Positions 39,185 to 50,522 of a stretch of 64,000 nucleotides of DNA are shown here, one piece after another (position 1 is the stretch's first letter; every line of letters starts with the position of its first letter). Under the pieces are notes generated by a model, which worked only from the letters and a program-made list of their open reading frames with translations, did no database searches and was not told the origin of the DNA. The position numbers and the translations under genes were made by a program. This DNA comes from Circinella minor (Eukaryota; Mucoromycota; Mucoromycetes; Mucorales; Lichtheimiaceae): contig JAEPRB010000020.1 in the NCBI GenBank assembly GCA_016758965.1, forward strand, positions 1-64,000, read 5' to 3'.

Positions 39185-39643
39185 GGGAATGGCTACGAAC
39201 ACCTCATATTTTGGCTTACGGACACCCTACAAATAAAAAGTTATCAGATAAGTTTTTGGATCATATAAATTATAGTGACAGCATTATCAACACCAATAGT
39301 GCTTATTTGACCGCTCATATGTAACATTAAAGGTATACATTATTCTTTGTTTGTCTTGCTTTCATAAGGGCTACAGCTCCCACTGGTGTACATAATGGTA
39401 TAGTGAGAAAAAATAATAAGTATTTGGCTGTTATCATAAAAAGTTGAGCTTCTAATATAAGTTCTATAACCATTTTTTAATTATATAACGAGAATAACTG
39501 TATAGATGGTGTATAAATGTGGCTCAATACGAGGTAATTATATCAGATTGTTGTGTGCCTTTGAAAAAATATAAAAGTGGGGTGTCCGTAAGGGTTGAAA
39601 TTACCTAGTATAGTATGTTTTTGGGGTGTCCGTAGCAATTCCC
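39185..39643. mobile_element. MULE-like MITE (459 bp) with 9-bp target-site duplication
   Basis: The element begins GGGAATGGCTACGAACACC and ends with the inverse of GGGAATTGCTACGGACACCC. A second inverted block (CTTACGGACACCCTAC against GTGGGGTGTCCGTAAG) lies further inside each arm. It is flanked by identical direct 9-mers TTAAGTTTT at 39176-39184 and 39644-39652. A 9-bp duplication with such inverted ends is typical of Mutator-like (MULE) elements. It has no coding capacity. A diverged fragment occurs at 31477-31557, and a decayed MULE transposase lies at 44094-46449, though I could not show that they belong to one family. Confidence 0.75.
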
Positions 39644-41482
39644 TTAAGTTTTATTACGTATTCTATTGAGTAGCACGATGTCCATTTAGCTGTTTGTTGT
39701 CTATAATCATTGACTGGTTGTGTACAAGGAATTTTCTTCTTTGTAGTTATTTTATGTACACTGTATACTTTTTGGACGAGGAAGCATAAAAAGTTACATA
39801 TATGTTACATAAACCAGTTTCTACACGAGAAAAACATCGAAATATATTGAAAGTAGAATTATTATAGTTACATTTTGTACTTATATTAGTGTTCAGGCAC
39901 AAAAGATGACACACATTGCTGGAATTCTCGTAAAAGATAATATTATTTTGCATTCTTCTGTGTTCTTGCGTAAAAACCTTGTACAGTATTGTTTTTTCAA
40001 ACAAATTGTATATCTAAAAAATAATCTACCACTAAAAGAAGCTAAGCTTATAAATTAACGAAAAACTCTTTCTATATACGAACGCAGAAATGAATTGAAA
40101 CCGAATTAATGGCAACATATAGTACTATAGTTCAAATCATTAAATGAATACTTTTCCGGGATTTTTGCAAACTTAGCTGGTCATTGTTTTTTATAACACA
40201 GATAAATTGTGAATACAATATGTCCTTCATATATCTTATATATGAGCAAAAAACACTAGTTTCTCAAAATATGAAGAAGAGGTAAAAGCAACCGTACTCT
40301 TGAGGTACGTAATATCAAGGAGAAAATTAATAAAAGCTGGTACATATTGTAATCATAAATAAGATCCATTACGTACGTACGTATTATAAGATGGAGAAAG
40401 TTACCGCGATGCTTGGTTCAACTGTATTGGTATATTATGCACTTTACTGCATAAGAAAAATTTAATTACATTAGAGTCTCTTTTTTTTTTTTGGTTTCTG
40501 CAATTGTGTAAATTGTGACATCTAATGTTTTTTTTTCAAGCACAGTGCCTTGGTACAGTTATGAAATGAATTGACATCTAGAAAAGTACATATTATAATT
40601 ATGTTAATTGTACGACACATCCAGGGGTTTGCAATGTACTTGATTGCTGAATTTTTAGCGATGAGACTTGATAAATCCCACGGATATTTGTTCTATATTC
40701 TAGATATGTAATAAATAAAGGTATGTTGGTAAGAAATGCATCTTCAAGGGGTTCTGATATGTTGCTTTCTTCATTACCATTTAATGATACATGTAATAAA
40801 ATAGTATACTATTAATTCAGAAACCTATACGTATCGATTGTATAATAAGACAGAATTATTACGTATGTCATCTGGATTTAATTGTGCACGTGAAGCAAGA
40901 TTCGAACATGTCGTAAAAGTCAAGTATTTCATCTATCGCAGGACACTTCAATGATATTGGCAATATTTTATTTATTTTTTCATTATCGTTTATGGGGTGC
41001 ATGTAGTTATTTTATTACCTGCAGATTGTCATTATTTCCATATATTGTGTACTATGATAAAGATCAGCAGATGTTTTTATTTGTTATTTGTTATTTGTTA
41101 TTTGTTATTTTTTCCAATTTTTGATCTACAATTTGTCTCAGGTGGCATGTTTCTGTAAAAAAAATGTAAACAGTAAATCATTTCTACTTTCCCCTAGGGA
41201 ATATATTTTTTTTTTCCTTTTGTTTAAGAAAAAATAAACTGCGCCATGATTTATATAATATAGTCCATACATGGGTTAAATAAAGTGGGATTCTTGAAAC
41301 AAAAAGATAATATATAATTAATTTCTTGTTCCACTGTATGATAAGCATCCAGAAAAAGAATGTCAAGGGTTCAGAAAATTGTAGACATGCTATACATTCC
41401 CTGGTGATTTTTTCCAGCAAATTTTTATTTTTATTTTCGCAGCGATTGTCTCAAGTTCCTGATATAACCCGATAAAAAAAGG

Positions 41483-41492
41483 TATATATAAA
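41483..41492 (+). promoter_or_regulatory. TATA-type element of the His/Pro-repeat gene
   Basis: TATATATAAA about 70 bp upstream of the ATG at 41558, followed by a T-rich stretch; a plausible core promoter by position. Confidence 0.45.
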
Positions 41493-41557
41493 ATTAAATT
41501 TGCTTTTTCTACTTTTTTGTCAAAACATTCATTTCATATATATAGTAACAATACAGA

Positions 41558-42480
41558 ATGAAGTTTGCACCAGTTGTTTTATTTACACTTGGTATTTCAG
41601 CGGCTGCTATGGCAGCTCCACCTGCTGGTGCTGATATTTCCAACTCTAGGTGAGTAAAGTAAAAGCAATCATATGAAAAGTCAAACAAACTCACTACTTT
41701 TTTTTTTTAGCTTAAACAACGCCGATACTACTGTACAAGCACTTAAACGGTCAGACTATATCGATGAAGCTGCATCCAAGTCCTGGCATCATGGTCATCG
41801 TGGAGGGCGCCATCATGGAAATCACCGAGGCGACGATCGGGGACACCATCGAGGAGATGAATGGGGTCGTAATCATGGTAAGCTATTTCTTTTTTTACTT
41901 TTTTTTTATTGTTTTTCAAAAGAATATATGATATTGATAACAATTTTCAATAGGTGGTCGTCACCATAAGCGAGAGGATGAAAAAGTAGATGAAAAAGCA
42001 CATGATAACCAAGCTCCTCCTCCACGGCCACCTCCGCCACATCATGGTGGTCACCGTCCTCCACCGCCACCTCCTCCTCCACCGCCACCTCCTCCGCATC
42101 ATGGTGGTCACCGTCCTCCTCCGCCACCTCCGCCACCGCCACCTCCTCCTCCACCTCCGCATCATGGTGGTCACCGTCCTCCTCCTCCTCCTCCACCACC
42201 ACCTCCTCCACATCATGGTGGTCACCGTCCTCCTCCACCTCCTCCTCCTCCACCACCACCACCTCCTCCACATCATGGTGGTCACCGTCCTCCTCCTCCA
42301 CCTCCTCCTCCACCACCACCTCCACATCATGGTGGTCACCGTCCTCCTCCTCCACCTCCTCTCCACCACCACCACCTCCTCCGCATCATGGTGGTCACCG
42401 TCCTCCTCCACCTCCGCCTCCACCAAGTGCTTGAATGCGGTTATAAAAATATTTGTAAATTTTCTTTAAAAAATAAATAG
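41558..42480 (+). CDS. Secreted His/Gly- and Pro-repeat protein, frameshifted in the last repeat
   Basis: Predicted secreted repeat protein. Exons 41558-41649, 41711-41877 and 41954-42480 give 261 aa as the sequence stands. The signal peptide is MKFAPVVLFTLGISAAAMAA (cleavage after about 20). A pro-like segment ends near LKRSDY, a possible dibasic processing site. A Gly/His/Arg-rich segment (HHGHRGGRHHGNHRG...) follows, then polyproline runs alternating with HHGGHR. Seven HHGGHR units are encoded at 42040, 42097, 42160, 42211, 42271, 42325 and 42384. The first five steps are multiples of three; the last is 59, so the seventh unit is out of frame and the protein ends in an unrelated tail (stop at 42478). 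A one-base loss, real or from sequencing in a repeat, explains this; the other frame would stop at 42434. His-rich repeats could bind metal ions and polyproline could associate with the wall; both are inference. Confidence 0.72.
42040..42401 (+). repeat. Seven tandem HHGGHR/polyproline coding repeats
   Basis: The 18-nt core CATCATGGTGGTCACCGT recurs seven times, spaced 57, 63, 51, 60, 54 and 59 nt, separated by CCT/CCA/CCG codons. Minus-strand acidic/Trp frames over it are shadows. Confidence 0.92.
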
Positions 42481-44093
42481 CTGCTTTTCTATTTTTGTCT
42501 ATTGTTATGTGAATATTATATAATTAGTCGCTTTATTTACTATATGTAATTGTATTTTATACTTGGCATAATTTAATAATGTATCATAGTACGTACAAAG
42601 AATGTTAACAGATCTCTGATATTAATATTGGAAGTATACACAATTTGCTATGCATAATAAATAAATTACTTGCCTGTATCAATTTTTATTTTTTCTATAA
42701 ATCTAAAAAAAGATATTATGTTGTAACATATTTATATCTTTCCTTAACAAAATATGTCGTTCTTATGGATTTTCTAAGCTAATGCGCGTTTTGAGAAATG
42801 TGATATATTGGCTTAGTATAAAAACATGCTTCTTGAGTTTAGTTAATATCATAATTTATGATGGATGGTCGAGAAACTTAAATGTATGGATCATATGTGA
42901 TGAAATTGTTTCTGTGCAGTATTTAATACAAATAGTTGCTATTTACCCAGTAAATGACAAATAAATAATAAGCTAAAAATATAAATAATACAGGAGCCAT
43001 AGTTGTGAGGACTTAATAATAGTTATTTCATACTGAACAAACCACTACTGATCGCGTTATAGACTCTGTCCTGCTAGACCTAATTTTTAATATACATAGA
43101 TCTCACCTGGGAAGAACTGAATTTTACATTAATTTTTCGGTATCATAGCGGGTGGTACGATATTTGTTATCATTAAATTTATGCGTAAACAATAAAATGG
43201 ATGCCATAATTTTTGGGTACTTCCATTTTCGGTAATAAAAGTAAAGCAGCCAATTTTTCTAGTACATGTAAAATGGAAGAAGTCAATGTTTGAGTCCTTT
43301 TGGGCCTTATAGCTTTACTCTTATTCTTGTTATTTTTTGTTATTAAATTTCAATATCATATAAAAATTCATAACTGATCATGTTGGCTAGAGTACGGGGT
43401 ATTATTAAGCTGAGTGAGGTACATCATAGTACCCAAAAATAAACAAAAATTTGAAAAGAAAAAAAAAAGGTACCTTTTTTTCAGGGACTTTTGGGTACTT
43501 CTGGGCTCGTTCAGTGGCGAAGTACCAAAAAACCCAAATAAGGAAGGTTTACTACCCAAAAATTTAGTGCACCCGATTCGCAATCCTAATCATTATTTTC
43601 TTTATTCTCCATTACCTTTGTATTTATCATGAACAATCAAACTAACGACACACTTTATATTGTACGCAAACGACTTCCTGTTGACTGGGTCAGTTCCCCC
43701 ATGGGGTTGACTTTTCACCATGAATATAATTTTAATAAATAGTTTTATGAAAAAGCTTTTTGCCATGTGACTTGGAACAAGTAAAAAAAGCACGAATGCC
43801 AATTTTTGTCCACGCTAATGACGACACCAAATCGGTACTGCTCTTCAAAATGCAATTGAAGCAGGAATTCAACATTGAAGCTGTACAAAAAAAAAAAACC
43901 AAGTCCTCATTATTTAGTTTGACTTGGACCAAAATTCATGTAAAATTCTCTAAAACTTTCTTATTGAAATGTTCAATAATGTTTTCACTTGATTCAAAGC
44001 TCTTGAATTATCACAAAAATTTTTAACAAAGTGCGTTTGTAATTATTTACTAAAAGTGGAGTGACTAAATTGTTTTTAATTATATATTATTAT
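42481..44093. other. Intergenic region downstream of a decayed transposase
   Basis: AT-rich, with several copies of TTTTGGGTACTT or its inverse at 43200-43570 and an inverted pair ACTTCCATTTT / AAAATGGAAG (43219, 43270). Possibly remnants of a transposable element. Short frames at 43629-43740 and 43760-44026 could be coding relics, but I could not assign them. Confidence 0.45.
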
Positions 44094-46449
44094 TTATTTT
44101 TGTTTTCCAACTGCATTTCTTGGATCTATCACATTTAGTAAGATATTATTTAAACTTTGCGTTGCTTGATTACATTCTTCTAACTGATCGGGCATCATAT
44201 TCAATAAAGTACGGTTCAATATGTCTACTGAGGACGTTATTTTCGATATAATATTTTTTTCTGAGTTCTTGTAAACGAATTTCTTGAATTTTTCATTATT
44301 ATCTTCATTAACAGATCTAACAGGCTGTCTTGAACAAGAGATACCAACAGGATGAAGAGGAATATCATAGACTAGATTACAAAGAAAAATATGCTCTACA
44401 TAAAAGTAACATTTATACGAGACTATATAAGATATCATGTATATATTTATTTTTAAATCAATAAACTCGTACCTCGTCTTCTTTCTTCTATAATCAGCTC
44501 TGCCACCGTTCTTAACATGATCAAAATCCAATTCAATAGAATTAAGGTAGACAAATATCTGATACATAGTATCAATTACAGGCTTCTTTGATTCAACAAT
44601 ACGATATAGATCACGATGAAATGGTTCTATACCGTTTGTTGTACGAGTAGGATGTGCCTATAATTCATCCTTAAGCCATCCTTTAGATCTAAAAATCATC
44701 CCAGCAACTTCTTCACGAACCCATCAATCGAGCCATTTCTTAGCATTAGGGAAATCCTCCCGGATCTGTTGAACAGCCCGGTCATACGCATTTGATCCCA
44801 TAGAATTATACATGATCTCAGTGAGATCAATGAAATCGACATCATATCCCGGTGGTACAACTGCATGGTTACTAACAATTTGTTGCACGGATTGTTTCTA
44901 GTGATGATAACATCCTTTCTACAGGCTTTCAGGCAAAATATTGCTGGTGGGGAATGCTTCTCGAAATACCATAAGAAAGCCTTGTCTCTGGGCTTGCGAA
45001 AAATCCATAACCTAGCATGATTTAATACATCAGCATTACATATTCATTTATGCACATATATCGACAAGCAAACACACACATAGTTAACAATTAACAATAT
45101 CAAGTACACAGATAAGGCCCATCCATTTATTTGCAATATAATATGCTAACTGATAAATATATATTCCTATTTATAATGTCTCCCCCATCAATTCAGTGTA
45201 TGTATAAAATGCACCTATCCAACTAATAATGACACTCGCATATATTACAAGTTGTGCATTATAGATATATTATTTATGTTCTTTCCATTCTTCCCATCAA
45301 AAAACTCAAACACACTCCTATAACATACCAACCGTAAACATAAACTTACCAATCCTGAAAAATCCATATCAATTACTTCATCTGTATGTCCAAAAACAAA
45401 ATTAAAAGTCTTGAAAAAAAGAGAGGAAGTAGTTTTCGAAATGAATTGTCGACAATCCATCCAACAAGCCTTCAAAAATAACTCCAAACTTGTCAATTTC
45501 TTCAAAATAGATATTTGTTGTACAAAGGTAATATCCTTTCGTGAAACAATCATAAGTGACATCAGTAAGTATTGGATGCTTCTTGAAGTCTGCTTTCATA
45601 GCAATATCTGGCGCACAGAAAGTAATACACATTTTCCGAGGAGTAATATCAGCAGATTGCAGATAACCTGGGAATTCGTTCGTCAGATCGGCAAGTTCCA
45701 TATGAGCAGGTGGAGATGATCGTAACTTATCATTCTTGGCGAGGTACGTACGTTGAAACCGTTTGATCATACCAAGGTTGCGAAGATTCGGATCGATATC
45801 ACTAACTGGCCTCGCAGGTTTTTGAATACGCATTGGACTTGTACCAATTTTCAAACCATTTGGCTTTTCAGCTGGAAATTCCAAAACGCGTTCCTCTACC
45901 TTTTCCAAAGTTTCCATTGTGAAATGAAGTGGAATAAATTTGCCATGGGTGTGTGTCCCTTCATGGTTCATTACACCTATTAAAAATCAAACAATTAGAT
46001 TGTTATATACCTTATACACTTACTATTATTTATACTAATCATCTCACACAGCCTAACAATAATCAATCCCAACTAATAGCCTCTTTAATCTATAAAAAAA
46101 CACAGTAAATTCCATAACCCATCTGAAAGCCTATGTTACCTGTCTTGCTTTTAATGTGAAAATGTACTTTTACATGACATTCAACATGAATCAAAGTGGG
46201 CTTCAAGCAACTAGGGCAATTCTCCGTAATCTGCGCATCGATCCGCCCCTTGGATGACTTTAGTCTTAACCAAACATTACAGCTCGTACACTGAACGGCG
46301 CCCAAACATTTCTTGTAGTAAGCCGTGTACAGTTTTCTTTTGTCACGACTTACATGTTCTAATTGCCATCCAATGAACATGTCATGACCTTTTTCGTCAA
46401 ATGTAATTTCATGGTTAACATGACCATCAGGGAATTGAGGAAAAGACAT
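44094..46449 (-). pseudogene. Decayed MULE transposase with WRKY/GCM1-type zinc finger
   Basis: Remains of a Mutator-like transposase. The 5' part is well preserved: exon 46140-46449 from ATG 46449 (MSFPQFPDGH...) carries an N-terminal zinc finger (VQCTSC, NCPSC, HVECH), then a phase-1 intron. Exon 2 from 45976 downward continues GVMNHEGTHTHGKF... with MCITFCAPDIAMKADFKKHP and LTDVTYDCFTKGYYL, the first part of the DDE-like core. Around 45400 the frame breaks just before a VIDMDFSG segment. After an intron, VMDFSQAQRQGF appears near 45000, followed by nonsense codons (for example WLD-stop-WVREE near 44720 and DEL-stop-AHPT near 44660) and a frameshift near 44900. The 3' end reads on to 44094. 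Terminal inverted repeats were not identified. It starts 185 bp from the RPA12 start, in divergent orientation. Several independent lesions make it clearly inactive. Confidence 0.82.
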
Positions 46450-46634
46450 ACTTGAATAATGGAAGGGAGATAAAGTGGTAAAGTGAAGCAGAGCTGTAAT
46501 ATTTCATACGAAAAAGACCACTTTTCTATAAAATTTCAAAACAAGTCACGTTGTAAATTCTTGCATTATCGCCAGATTTTTTTTTTTTTTTTTTTTTGCT
46601 AGCTCTACTTCCATACACAGCTCCAATTTTTGAC

Positions 46635-47275
46635 ATGGCCACTAATACGAATTTGATCGGATCTCTTCTATTTTGTCCAGAATGTGGAAATTTACTTGAT
46701 ATGCCTGGTGCAGACGATGATATTTTACTATGCAATCAGTGCAGTCATGCATTTCAAACCACAGGCATGTGTCATTTTGCCCCTTCTACACATATACATT
46801 TACACCAACAAAGTTTTTTTTTTCTAACTTTAAAAGAACTTTAAATCAAATTAGGTTATGAACAAACTAAAGTTGTAACAACTTCTTCCGCACATGCATT
46901 CCAATCACCTTTGAAAGCAAAACGTCATTTGGTTCAACAAAGCAAGGGTGCTAAACAAGCTGAAGCTACAGTAAGAAATTACCATATATTATATATGTTA
47001 TTAAACCGGTTTGTTAACTAAGTATTGAATTGATTTTTTTCTTCTATTAGATCAAAGAAAAATGTCCAAACTGTGGTAATGATGAAATGGCATACCATAC
47101 TATGCAATTACGTTCAGCAGATGAAGGTCAAACAGTCTTTTATAATTGTAAAAAATGCGGGTATGTAGCGATGATGATGATGATGATAAGGGAGAGTTAT
47201 AAAAGGAACAAGTGACTAAAATTTTTGCCTATATTGCTTTAATATTATAGTTACAAATACTCGGTCAATTCATAA
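46635..47275 (+). CDS. RPA12: RNA polymerase I subunit A12.2
   Basis: Small zinc-ribbon subunit of RNA polymerase I, needed for transcript cleavage and rRNA synthesis in the nucleolus. Exons 46635-46764, 46855-46970, 47051-47160 and 47251-47275 give 126 aa, the usual size. The N-terminal ribbon is FCPECGNLLD...LLCNQC; the C-terminal TFIIS-like ribbon is KCPNCGNDEMAYHTMQLRSA with the DE hairpin in ADEGQTVFYNCKKCG, ending YKYSVNS. Intron 1 begins with GC (CACAG|GCATGT) rather than GT and ends TTAG; no GT donor nearby keeps the frame. The start is the first ATG, directly before the conserved ribbon. The decayed MULE lies just upstream in the opposite orientation. Confidence 0.94.
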
Positions 47276-47641
47276 AAAGGAAAGCAATTACGATCATTAT
47301 TACCCCCCGAAACCTCTTTCTTTTTTACAGACAGTCCATCCTCATTTCCTCTTTTCATGCAGTTGTAATTTTTTTTCAATTTATCATTTTGTTATTACTA
47401 ATCTATCCATTATTATATACATCCATTCATTCACTTTTTGTTTCACTTTATCACTCTCTTTTTCCAATGTCATTATAGATGTTTACATTCACTATATCCG
47501 AAAGTAAATTTGACTCACATTTCACATATTGTAAAAAAAAAATAGAAAAACAATTTTTCTTTCAAGATTTCAAAATAGTAATCTCTATGTTATATAAGGT
47601 TGATTATTATTATTATTTTATATAGTTTACTATCTTTTTGA
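47276..47641. other. Spacer between convergent RPA12 and eIF2B epsilon
   Basis: 3' regions of both genes. AT-rich, no other feature seen. Confidence 0.5.
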
Positions 47642-50522
47642 TTAATCACTATCTTCATCTGAAGATTCTTCCTCCGCTTCTTGTAACCAATCCACAAACT
47701 TGGCTGCACGTTCTCTTAATTTCACTTCAGCAGGTGAGCCACTCTTGGATGCATCCGATTCATACCATTGAAGAACTGAATCCTCATCTACCATATCTTC
47801 ATTATATAAAATTTGCAGAATACCAACGAATAATTTAGATAATGCATCAGTTTCTGCACAATGTCTCTATATATATATTTATATTTCATTTTTTAATATA
47901 AAGTAGTAAAACTCATTAGTAAAGAGAATCAACAACTAAATCACTAGATTACTTTTTGACTTTTACCTGGAATATACTTAAAATGTGTGTTTGATCTTCT
48001 AAACCTTTACTAATAACAGGTGCCCAGTATTCCAACATGGTTCGCATATTCCCCATTGCATTCTTGGAAACATCTACATGATCCAATAACATGGGGATCA
48101 TGACTTCACGTACTTGATCGTATGTTCCATTGTGTGCCATACGAAGACCCGTAATTTCAAGTGATGTTTCATCCACAGTATGTTTTTCAGTAAGTGATCG
48201 TTCCATGGTTTGTGCAACTTCCTTTTTAAACTCGGCCAGTTTGTTAGCACCTTGAGTATCCCATGATCCACCAAATGCTCCACTAATATCATTATCTGAA
48301 TCATCATCTTCATCATCGGACACTTCTCCAACTTCAGATGCACTATCACTTAATTCACCATCATTGATCTTCAAATCAGCCATATCGTAAGCTATAAATT
48401 TGTTAGGAGTTATGTTACAAAATTATTTAGAACCATCCACTGATAAATACAGACAATTTCACGCTTAAATTTAGCTCATAATATATATATATATATATAT
48501 TATCATTATACTTATACTTACCCAGTGATCCCAAGTTAACGTTCCGGATATCAACATCATCGTCATCTCCTCCTCTTTCTGTCCAAAAGTAAACATCAGG
48601 ATGATTGGAGCTAGTCAATACATGATGATCTATTATGACAAAAAAACATTTGACGTGAGTTATATAATAATTATTGAAAACACACACACATACCTATATA
48701 TATATATATGTGTGTGTGTGTATGATAGTTTACCTTGTGCTTCTTCTTCTTCATCACTGTCATCAGCAAAAATGTTATTCTTGGGCTGTGGCGCTAAACT
48801 CAATCGAGAATATTTTGGAATATCCTCATCAGGGCCCAATGAAACATTCAATGATACAAGGCATCCATTATGAATGGTTGTTTTATCCATAAGAGTAACG
48901 TCACGAGCAATAATAGAACGTGTGACAACACTATTTGCTTCAATAGTAACATTATCCCAAATGTATGCACCATTTAATATAACGTTATCACCGATATTAC
49001 AATTGCGACCGATAACAGAGTTTGTAATACGTGTACTTTCTCCAATAACTGTACCCGAACCAATTTGTACATTTTCGTCAATAATACATGATCTAGGAAT
49101 CATATATATTATTCCCAAAAAAATAAATGAAGTTAGATATTTTGGTATTCATGATAAAACGTCAAACTGTTATTCATAATTAGATAACTAACCGAGATAA
49201 AATAACATCAGATGCTTTATAAATGTTGCCACGTAGGAAACGATAATTGTCATTTTGGTGAAGATTTGTTTCAGGAACAATAGGGAATACCCAGCGATTT
49301 AATACATGGTTACTTAAATGATGTAAATTATTTAAGTTAATTGATAAGTTCTCTCCTTTTTTTCTAAGCTGCTGTGTCGTTTGTTTGTTTTATTTTTACC
49401 TGACAGTACTATATAATTGTTCATTCTGTATACGGGCAATATATGGTTCCGAGATGATTTCATTATAAATAGTTTTCCCAAGAATATCCGACGTCAAAAT
49501 ACCATGGACGAAATCACTTCGTAACTTTTGCCAATCAAAGTTTTCTGTAAATAATGCAGGGACCTAATAATTGCATAAAAAAGCAAATTGAATTAGTATC
49601 CTTCCTTTTTTCACCCCCATCCCTCTGATCATACTTACTTCAGCAGAACAGATATCCAAAAATGGATCCACTAAATCATTACGAAACTCAAACTCGGCAT
49701 GCTTTTCAAACAACTCGGGCGAAATTTCAATCCGACCTTTTCGAGGCAAAGCTTGAACAGGTTCATAAAACAGACATTGATTATTGTTTGGATCCAGAAC
49801 AAATACGCTCGAATCATCCTTGGGTCGACTTGTATGTGTACGTGTTGCTTCTTTTAATACCATCGTCATAATTGAATTTTTATCCGTCTTTTTACGTGCA
49901 CGATGTGTTTCGAGAACTTTGTCGAGTTTAATATTGGAAACTAAATCGCCGTACATCAAAATAAAGTCGGTAGTAATCAAATGACGGGCATCGAGATCAC
50001 GCATAGCGTCACCTACAGACATTGCTTCAGGTGATTGAACGACTTTAACTTTTAATGGACTGTGAGGTTGTGTCCAACAGGAATGTCTAAAATAAATACA
50101 TACACGTATAAGATAAATAAATAGCCAATTCTTTTCATTTGTTGAGTTTCTCTAAATTGTCATATGAATAAAACAATCATACTCGAAGTATTCCTTGATC
50201 TTGTCAATGTGATTAGTACAAATAACGAAAACTTCTGCTACATCGGTAATGGCGAGAATTTCGAGCGTGTATTCGATAAGCGGTGTGTTACATAATGGCA
50301 TTAAGCACTATATATATTTATGGGTTAGCTTAAAGGTTTTTTCTTTCGAGATCATGAATTCTTTTCTTTTTCTTTGAATTATGTTATCATTACCCGTGGC
50401 ATTTCTTGTGAAATGGGAAGAAATTGATCGTCATAGGTGTCAGTCAAAATGACGGCTTGAAAGGGTTTTTCACCGTCTTCTTCACCACGTTGTTGTTGAG
50501 TATTACGTTTTTTTGGTGGCAT
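47642..50522 (-). CDS. GCD6: Translation initiation factor eIF2B subunit epsilon
   Basis: Catalytic subunit of the guanine nucleotide exchange factor eIF2B, which recharges eIF2 with GTP. Nine exons: 50394-50522, 50183-50307, 49639-50086, 49400-49563, 49193-49312, 48734-49092, 48522-48629, 47967-48391 and 47642-47866, giving 700 aa. Residues about 20-250 form the nucleotidyltransferase-like domain (FQAVILTDTYDDQFLPIS, MPRCLMPLCNTPLIEYTLEI, DFILMYGDLVSN). Residues about 310-430 form the left-handed beta helix of hexapeptide repeats (GSGTVIGESTRITNSVIGRN...). A Glu/Asp-rich linker (DDSDEEEE, DDEDDDSDNDI) leads to the C-terminal W2/HEAT catalytic domain (about 540-690), ending in the acidic-aromatic segment FVDWLQEAEEESSDEDSD. 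The start is the first ATG of the frame (MPPKKRN). A CA/TA/TG repeat lies in the intron between exons 6 and 7. Confidence 0.95.
48681..48721. repeat. Palindromic (CA)n-(TA)n-(TG)n microsatellite in an eIF2B epsilon intron
   Basis: A CACACACACA block, a TA tract and a TGTGTGTGTG block within about 41 bp, self-complementary, and intronic (between exons 48734-49092 and 48522-48629). Confidence 0.85.

Larger units (their letters stand above)
38464..41557. other. Long intergenic region with MITE and simple repeats
   Basis: Gene-poor AT-rich DNA. It holds the MITE at 39185-39643, several TACGTA-rich patches (38835-38900, 40305-40385), a 7-nt repeat TTTGTTA (41079-41110), and the promoter of the His/Pro-repeat gene at its end. 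Open frames at 38970, 39747 and 41184 lack coding character. Confidence 0.5.

Noticed and set aside
41906..42469. Acidic or Trp/Arg-rich frames on the minus strand and a His/Leu frame on the plus strand over the proline repeat
   Set aside because: Shadow frames of the HHGGHR/polyproline repeat; the frame with signal peptide and intron phases is the proline one.
43629..44026. Possible small coding region (MNNQTNDTLYIVRKRLPVDW, then KKARMPIFVHANDD)
   Set aside because: Interrupted frames, no splice model and no family resemblance; possibly a relic, but not supportable.
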